From assembly GCA_018873245.2 (NCBI GenBank), contig JAEMBT020000004.1, positions 11,850,418-11,914,417 of the forward strand: a stretch of 64,000 nucleotides of DNA. Reading direction: 5' to 3'. Each line of letters starts with the position of its first letter. The first letter of the stretch is position 1. Of this stretch, positions 57,401 through 64,000 are shown piece by piece. The translations under genes and the position numbers were made by a program. The stretch comes from Archegozetes longisetosus (Eukaryota > Arthropoda > Arachnida > Sarcoptiformes > Trhypochthoniidae). The notes under the pieces are model-generated. The model was not told the DNA's origin, ran no database searches, and was given only the letters and a program-made list of their open reading frames with translations.

Positions 57401-60225
57401 CTATTGGATGGCTGTTTATTCTTTGCTGATGTAATGTAGGGCAACAAATTTGCAGATTCACTAAAAGCAGCGTCAAGCCTCCTATTATATAATTGCGCTG
57501 GTGTTTCAGTTGATGTACGAAATGTCTCGTTTAATACAACCATATCTTCTTGATGATGAAGTTCGTATAAGAATGCAGGTATAATTGGTACTAATAAAGT
57601 CAAATTATAGTCATTTAGGCATTTATCTAATGGAGTATTTCCGTATCATTATTATGACTATTTGACTTATGTTTAATGCTATTATAAAACTTATATGTTA
57701 GCAGTGTATATGTTATGAATAGCTTTTAATCATAATCGCATTGCACTTGTCAATCAGTATCATTATTATCTTTTAAGTAAAAGTTATGGTTCATCCCATG
57801 TTCAACTTTTAAGTTGACAGTGCTATAAATTCGGCAATTAGGGCCAAATCAGGGGCTTTGACTGCACCTACATTAATATGTATCATATCTTTAGGCTAAA
57901 CCGATTCAGGCCTAGACTGTCAAATTTTTCAATATATATTTGTTCAGAATAAATTATTAGAGGCTAGTTTTATTCAATTAAATTCAAGTTATTTAATTCT
58001 CCTATAGTCTCAATGAGACATTTGGCTCAAGATCTCTGACAAGTCATTTAGATTTAAAACTTGAATGCAGGCATTCCTATATTAGTACTGGAATTAGTAT
58101 GGCTTACAAAACTGCTCAAGGCTATGAAAGTTTTATTTAATTAAAATAGATGCGGCAATCAAATTAATTCTTAGTATTAAATATCATTTAAACTTAATAT
58201 GAAATCTATTTTCAACTTAAAGCTGCATTCCTTTTATATGAATGCAATTTGATTTATTTTATCATGATCATCAGTGATATAATCATCAGTGTAGATGACG
58301 AATTTTGATAGATGCAGTTTAGTATAAATTTATTACTAAACAAATTTATTAAAACCTAGTTCCTAAGTTCATTTGCCGGCAATGTCATTTTTAAGTCATT
58401 GCAAAAATGCTTCCAAGTGATTGCTTGATTGTTGAAAATTTCCTGATTGTACGCAATAGACAACCAAATTTTAAGACAGTATCTAAAACACATCATTTAA
58501 CATAATCTTATCAATAGTCTTTACCCTAAGAACTATATCAATTGAGTTAATATCTCCAGAGGGTTTCTTAAGAAGTTCATTCGCAATAAATAATAACTAA
58601 TATCTAAAATGTGCTCAAAGTATAGATGAAATACTGAAATGAGCGTACGAACTGAAAGTTATGCTTACGATCACTTCATAACAATATATAGAAAACCAGT
58701 TGAAACATTCAAATGAGAGCTATTACTTAAACAAATCATTTATATTTAAACTACATATGTGATGACCGCAAGAAATGATTCAAACAGGAGAATAGTTATC
58801 CAATCATGAATATTTATTTGCTGCAGCCAAATCTTTCGCATATCAATCAAAAATTAATAACAAAACATGTTTCTTATAAATGCTGCAGTGATTCAATAAA
58901 TAATTAAATATAGTATTGATTCAATCAAATTACTTAGATATGAGATGAGTCCCCACGCAAAGTAAAATGAAGCATTTTCGTTTTGTTGGACTTCTAAGCA
59001 AAAATTTCTGATTCGCTTTTTGTCAAAGCTAAATGATTGTACGTTTCAAAATTGGATCAGTGTCACTTTGGCAACGATGATCGACGCACATTATAATGAT
59101 CACGGATTAAACAACTATTTAGCCGTGTAGTGCTATTGAAAAATGGATCACAATAGCACTACACAATCTTATTCAATATTATTGTGCGGCACTATATGAA
59201 AAACAATGTGCCGAATAGTTTCAAACCCCTGATGGCAGTACTGATTGATCATAAATTTAAACTTAAATGTGCACCACGACAGTCTTACTCAACGTAATTA
59301 ATTTGACAAAAGGTCACAAAATATTGTGAAAAATCAAATACTCCATATAAGTACTGAAATAAAGTGGTAGATCAACTCATTTAATTGGATTAACTTAACT
59401 CAGAAGGGATTAAGCTATTGTGCTCTACTCTATCGTAAGTCTTATTAGAATGGATTGCGTTCAGTCGAGTGCTATTAATTCAATATTACATTGTGTCCAA
59501 AATAATAATGTATAGAAAATTATACGAAAAACATTTAGATCACGTTTCGATTCAATTACAGGTTGGATGTTCTGAATGCGATACAAACAAAAAATCGCTT
59601 AAACAATATTATCATTTAAAAAAATTTTAAAAATTCAATTTTTCATTTCATAAACTGTTTTATTTAATATGGAAATGAACATAAATTATTTGGTGCAAAT
59701 AATAACTTGATCACGATGAGATCATCATTTTCACATAACATGCATTAACTTTTTTAAGTGGTTTAAAAGTTTAAGCTAGTTCTCAATATTCGACACTATA
59801 AAAAGTTATTTAAACTTAAGAGTCAAAATGATAGTCCATCATTTTGACAACTATTGACCTTATTTTAGGAGTTGAAAAGTTAGACATCATCTTTATTGAT
59901 ATGATTATCCTTTCAGGTTCTTTTGATATGTTAATATAAAAATAGATCATTTTCATTAGGTTATAAATGTTCCCAAAAACAGATCAGTCAGTCAAGGCTA
60001 TTGTTTACAGTGTGGAAAAAATATCACAAAATAGTATGTAATTAGGCGGAGTAATTAGTTATTAGACAAGTTATAATTCATACCAACAGAAGTGAGTAAC
60101 ATGTTGTCCAATAATAGTCCGATGGCAACAATGAGTAGAACCAAACGACGAGATCCTCTGCATTGCGATAACAGGTCGTACGCCTTTTTCTCAATTCCAG
60201 CAAAACTGCTTTCTTGATTTGTCAT
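54476..60225 (-). CDS. Vesicular monoamine transporter (SLC18A1/2 type)
   Basis: Thirteen exons read by eye: 60084-60225, 57376-57590, 57054-57241, 56519-56577, 56319-56447, 55887-56024, 55504-55780, 55350-55401, 55207-55270, 55018-55050, 54931-54966, 54776-54850 and 54476-54730. Phases agree through exon 12. The first helix has LLLDNML, with the membrane Asp of SLC18 proteins, followed by [11 protein letters not shown], a long glycosylatable lumenal loop with a Thr/Pro run, and NPFIGPLTN. Then come [52 protein letters not shown], and GMVDSSMMP. The sequence resembles VMAT rather than the acetylcholine transporter (for example [14 protein letters not shown]). It loads dopamine, octopamine, serotonin or histamine into synaptic vesicles by proton exchange. 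The join of exons 12 and 13 is off by one base. Intron 1 is 2.5 kb. Confidence 0.9.
57591..60083 (-). other. Long first intron of the vesicular monoamine transporter gene
   Basis: AT-rich and non-coding. It holds two small perfect hairpins, at 59125-59164 (14 bp stem) and 59822-59848 (11 bp stem). Its size against 45-80 bp for most others suggests room for regulatory DNA. Confidence 0.6.
59125..59164. repeat. Perfect 14-bp hairpin
   Basis: GTGTAGTGCTATTG, a 12-base loop, then CAATAGCACTACAC. A looser GTGCGGCAC/GTGCCG pair follows to about 59215. Confidence 0.7.
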
Positions 60226-63200
60226 TTAAATTATTTGTGACCAATTGATAGCCTAATCAGTGAAGCGAACGTAACTTTCTAGAAATAATGGCAAAGTAAT
60301 TTGAAAAAAAAGATGAAAAAACCTTTATAGATTTGTTCTCTACAACAATCTGATGACTGTATAAAATAATTGAAAAAATAAAATAAAGTTTAGAAGTGAT
60401 TCTTATTGAAGAGTAAAATAAATGATTGGCGCACATGTCAGAGTTGGTGAAACTCGCATTCTTGCGACTCAGTTAATGAGGTCGGAAATAAAATGAGAGA
60501 ACCATTGAATAAGTGAAAGTCGACTTTACTATATAATAATCATCGAATTGCTCTTTTAGACATCGAATAATGCAGTAGTCATACCAGAAGCTCACTTTCC
60601 TCCTATCAAAACGAGTATTTTAAGGATAAAAATATATATACGGCAAAAATGCCTGTTCAATAAAAGCCAAGGAAACCAGGCGTTAATGTGGCGAAGGCGA
60701 GAAAACGCATTCCGTTGTTGTCGAGGGCGAGCGCACAGCACACATATATATACGATCAAAATTCATACAGTAGTCATCACTTTAATCATAAAGGCTTAAA
60801 AACTCCAGCTTCAAATCACTACAAATACAATCAATAATTCGGCAAAAATAGAAAATCTCATGATAAGAGTTTATTAAATTTGCTACGTTCAAAGCTATCA
60901 ATATTTTGCAATTCTTCAGTCCGTACTTTGAAAATCTAATTTTTTGACGTATTTTTCTTTCTACACATTCCTTTCTGTATATATCTGGAAACTAAGTGAA
61001 AATTTCAGTCAAACTATAAAAGTTAGTCCAAATTACGAATAAGATTTCAAAATTGCTGACTGGGTAATTAAATAGATTTATGGAGAAGCTGTGATTTTCT
61101 CCCAAAAAAAAATATAATCGATTGACTTATTCAACTCTATCCAAGTATTGTTATGCAATAAGTTTGATTCGAGTTCTACCCCAAACTACTTAAATGCCTT
61201 TATATCACAAGTTTGGGTGAGAGATGCTATGGTCTGATGTTTGGCTCAATGAATATAAGCAAAGGAATAAGTTTGCGCACCTATAAAACTTATATAAGAT
61301 TACATTTGAGTCATGATTGATGGAATTTATGAGGTCATCACAACTAGAAGTCTTGCGAACAAGAAGAAGGAAAACATCTCTAAAGACGTCAAATGAATGG
61401 CCGACAAGCAATGAGATGCAATTTGATCGAAAACGGATGTTTTACTCAAAAATTTTGAGTGCCTTTACGAAAATTATTATTAACTCATTATTCTGAAGAC
61501 TATAAGATAAATGACTGGCAGTGTAATAATCAAATGCATATCACTATCACTGGCATCTCTTCAATTGAATCTCCATGACAACACTTTTGCCTATTTTTCT
61601 ACTTTCTTCTCATACGCAGTAATCAATGCCACCAACTTTTGTTCAACAGGTCTTTTATTTTGTAGATTACGAGTCAAAAAAGTTGGGATAATCGACAGAA
61701 ATGCTAAAGTGCCAACATGCCAAAATATAGAACATATCTCTATCCGTTCAATAAATAACAGTCTGATCAAAATTTATCTTTTAATTTAGGCTTAACTTCT
61801 TATTAGTTTTATGACTTTCTATTAAGGGATCGTGCATCAAATCACTATTATCTCATTTAAACCTGAGGTATGAGTCGTTTTGTGCATGAGAAATAAACAT
61901 CTGTTGGACTTTTCTTCTTTTCTAAGGATATCAATGAGTTTCGGTTCATTAAATAGACAAAAGATCAGTTTTTAGTTCATTCTGTGCTTGACAGCCAACA
62001 TAAATGAGTTTAGTTTGGCTTAGGGTACGACATCACTTCAACTGAAGAGTGCATAACTCTTCGCCTCTTTTATTCAAGATAGTCCTCAGTTATAATAAAA
62101 TTGTGGTAATATTTGTTCATATATTGTGAGTCACATTACTTCCACTCGACGATCATTGTTATTGATTCTTGTGATTCTATTCCCTTCACCTTAACTCCAA
62201 TTAGTTTTCGAGAGAATGTGTAGGCTTTCCAAACAAATTATTACTTTTAGCCAAAGATCTGACTCGATGTCATAGCACTGCTTTAGACATATTTAATGTA
62301 ATTAAGATCTGTTAGAAGTAATAAATTAATATCTATCTACTGAACGAACATTTATAATTATAATTATTGAAGGAGTAATTATAAGGCTATTATAGAGCCA
62401 TACTGGAAAGTGTCATTTCAGTTGCCTGTATTGTAAAGCCACTAACTGCAGTGCGTGCAATTCAACTTAATAGTCAATTTTATAAGATATCATTTCTCAC
62501 CATTTAATATCACTTTTGAGTCTTCAAAATAAGTTCATTACGAACTTCACAAATAATCAAACAATTTAAGCCCTCAGTAAGGTCTATTTTAGACGATTAT
62601 TAGCCTTGGGAAAATTCGGTACGAATAAATTAATTTTTTGGTTATTTCAACATTTATTTGAATCCAAAATTATGCTTTCTTTAAATGAAACGGCTACCTT
62701 ATATAATTTGTTTATGACTTACTGGTTTGTAATAATTATTTGAAGATCCGGATCGTGATATTAAGAAAATTGATAAGTTTCATCAAACTTACTATTAAGT
62801 TGAATTGTTGAATTGCATGCACTACAGTTAGTGAGTGAGTGTATCTATTGTATTAACACCTACGTGAGGTATTAAAAATATAATATCTAATAAATATCGC
62901 AAGAATCTTAAACCTTTTAATTATTTAATAATTTACGCCTAGCTTCTAGGCAAGCTCGAGTTGCAACTTGATTTGAAAAGCCCTTTATTAAATGTTTTGT
63001 TGGTAAGACTTATGACCAAATTTAAACTGAAATAATGCAGCGACAATTTATTTAGTCCTAATTGTTGGCGTACTTCGAATATTTTCGTGTAGAAACTCGA
63101 AACTATCCTTAATTTTCGAATAACAGTCATTTTCTATATCTATATCCATGCTCTAGAACTCCTTTTAAATTCGGTACAAGTTGTACAATGTAAGTCGAGT

Positions 63201-63783
63201 AAAAATTTGATTTGACCCGCAAGAATAAAAACTTGAAATTCGAGGATCATTAACGTTAAACAAGTTTTAAGGTCGAAACTTGATATCAATATGCTATGAT
63301 CATTTTGTCTATTCTTTTGGCTTCGTATCACTCACACAATTGTTTTCGATTGGTAAACAAAGTCTCAAACTAAGTAAGAACAAAATCATCGTAAACAAAA
63401 CGATGTGCGATGAGTGAAGTGCGATTCAGCACTAAGGCTTACATTTAAAGCTTCAGAAATACAATGCTTTTAATTTTTATTTTATGCCAAATAATATTGC
63501 ATTAGCTTCTCTGTCGATTAATCACTATAATGAATGACTGAACTAAAGTTACATAATCTGTTCAAGTGAGCGAACAAATCAAATACAAAACGAGAAAAGT
63601 GAATGAGTGCCTCAAACAGAAAAACTCTGTGTAGAAACGGTGTAGATTCTAAAGCATAATTAAGTAAAAGGCACTCAGAGTTTTACTTCACTGTTATTAA
63701 GAGCACATTAGTCTTGTTTCAGAAGTCAATTAACTATTAATTTTACAATATTAAAATGTATTCAAATTTTTTCAGTTCAAACT
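60226..63783. other. Upstream region of the transporter gene and gene-poor DNA
   Basis: No gene is seen. A patch richer in G and C with several CG pairs at about 60660-60750 could be the transporter promoter. ORFs at 61511-61789 and elsewhere lack any supporting feature. Confidence 0.4.
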
Positions 63784-63897
63784 ATGTTTGTAGATAAAAA
63801 CCCTATAGCCCGAATTTTACTGTTTTCCCTACTGTTATTCAATATGACTATTCTGGTTGACTCTGAAGTCACTGTACTTCCTGCACTTAACTATTAA
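63784..63897 (+). CDS. Possible signal-peptide exon or short secreted peptide
   Basis: A 37-codon ORF opens 9 bases after an acceptor-like TTTTTTCAG and encodes a hydrophobic leader (ARILLFSLLLFNMTILVDSE) with a plausible cleavage site. It may be a small peptide or a first coding exon spliced onward beyond the window. Unrecognised. Confidence 0.3.
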   Translation: MFVDKNPIARILLFSLLLFNMTILVDSEVTVLPALNY

Positions 63898-64000
63898 AAA
63901 CTGAAAAATACTTTGAGTAGAGAATTAGATCCGCGTTACTCAATGAAAGGAAATATCGTCTCAAAAATTCTATTAAGCATCAAAATTTCCTCAGTCATAC

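Noticed and set aside
61511..61789. 92-codon ORF on +
   Set aside because: No recognisable domain, splice context or homologue; expected by chance in a long non-coding stretch.
1..64000. CRISPR arrays, bacterial operons, rRNA genes
   Set aside because: The window is eukaryotic and no regularly spaced repeats or rRNA-like sequence were seen.

Overview
This is an AT-rich eukaryotic window with compact genes, mostly short GT-AG introns (about 45-80 bp, a few longer) and many DNA transposons. The gene set (inositol transporter, PheRS alpha, TRBP/Loquacious-type dsRNA-binding protein, NAA80, ECI2, Nanos, vesicular monoamine transporter) and a short run of the arthropod telomere unit TTAGG point to an arthropod. 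Small introns and overall style would fit a mite, but the species is an inference.

Layout. 1-1529: 3' end of a proton/myo-inositol cotransporter gene (+). 2689-4464: intronless kinase-like gene with a lost catalytic Asp (-). 5681-6526: FBXO2/6/44-type F-box gene (-). 8125-9705: cytosolic phenylalanyl-tRNA synthetase alpha subunit (+). 10072-11541: three-dsRBD protein (-). 12523-14622: BED-finger hAT-transposase-derived gene (+). 15287-16394: two inverted-repeat elements. 17736-18200 and 22746-23243: two copies of an unrecognised 154-165 aa gene, the second with an internal TGA, separated by a MITE, an apparently intact Tc1-like transposon and a foldback element. 23432-24034: NAA80 actin N-acetyltransferase (-). 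24282-25713: ECI2 with an ACBP domain (-). 27250-28190: a near-perfect giant hairpin and a broken unknown gene. 28511-29900: a dead mariner. 30230-31800: decayed coding-like sequence.

31763-35995 is a direct segmental duplicate of 9669-15275. It carries the last bases of the PheRS gene, a frameshifted copy of the dsRBD gene and the 3' tail of the hAT-derived gene, but not that gene itself. Each copy has private transposon insertions.

36629-41394 (-) is one very long secreted low-complexity protein whose frame changes three times, each time in a simple-sequence tract. 41395-50827 is almost gene-free, with one likely signal-peptide exon at 48616-48708. 50828-51968 is a two-exon nanos gene (-). 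54476-60225 is a 13-exon vesicular monoamine transporter (-). The last 3.7 kb holds nothing firm except a possible signal-peptide ORF near the right edge.

The most notable structures are the two duplications, which allow dating of transposon insertions and gene decay, the unrecognised duplicated gene with one in-frame TGA, the domesticated hAT-type protein missing from the sister copy, the intron-bearing intact Tc1 element, and several long foldback sequences able to form dsRNA if transcribed.
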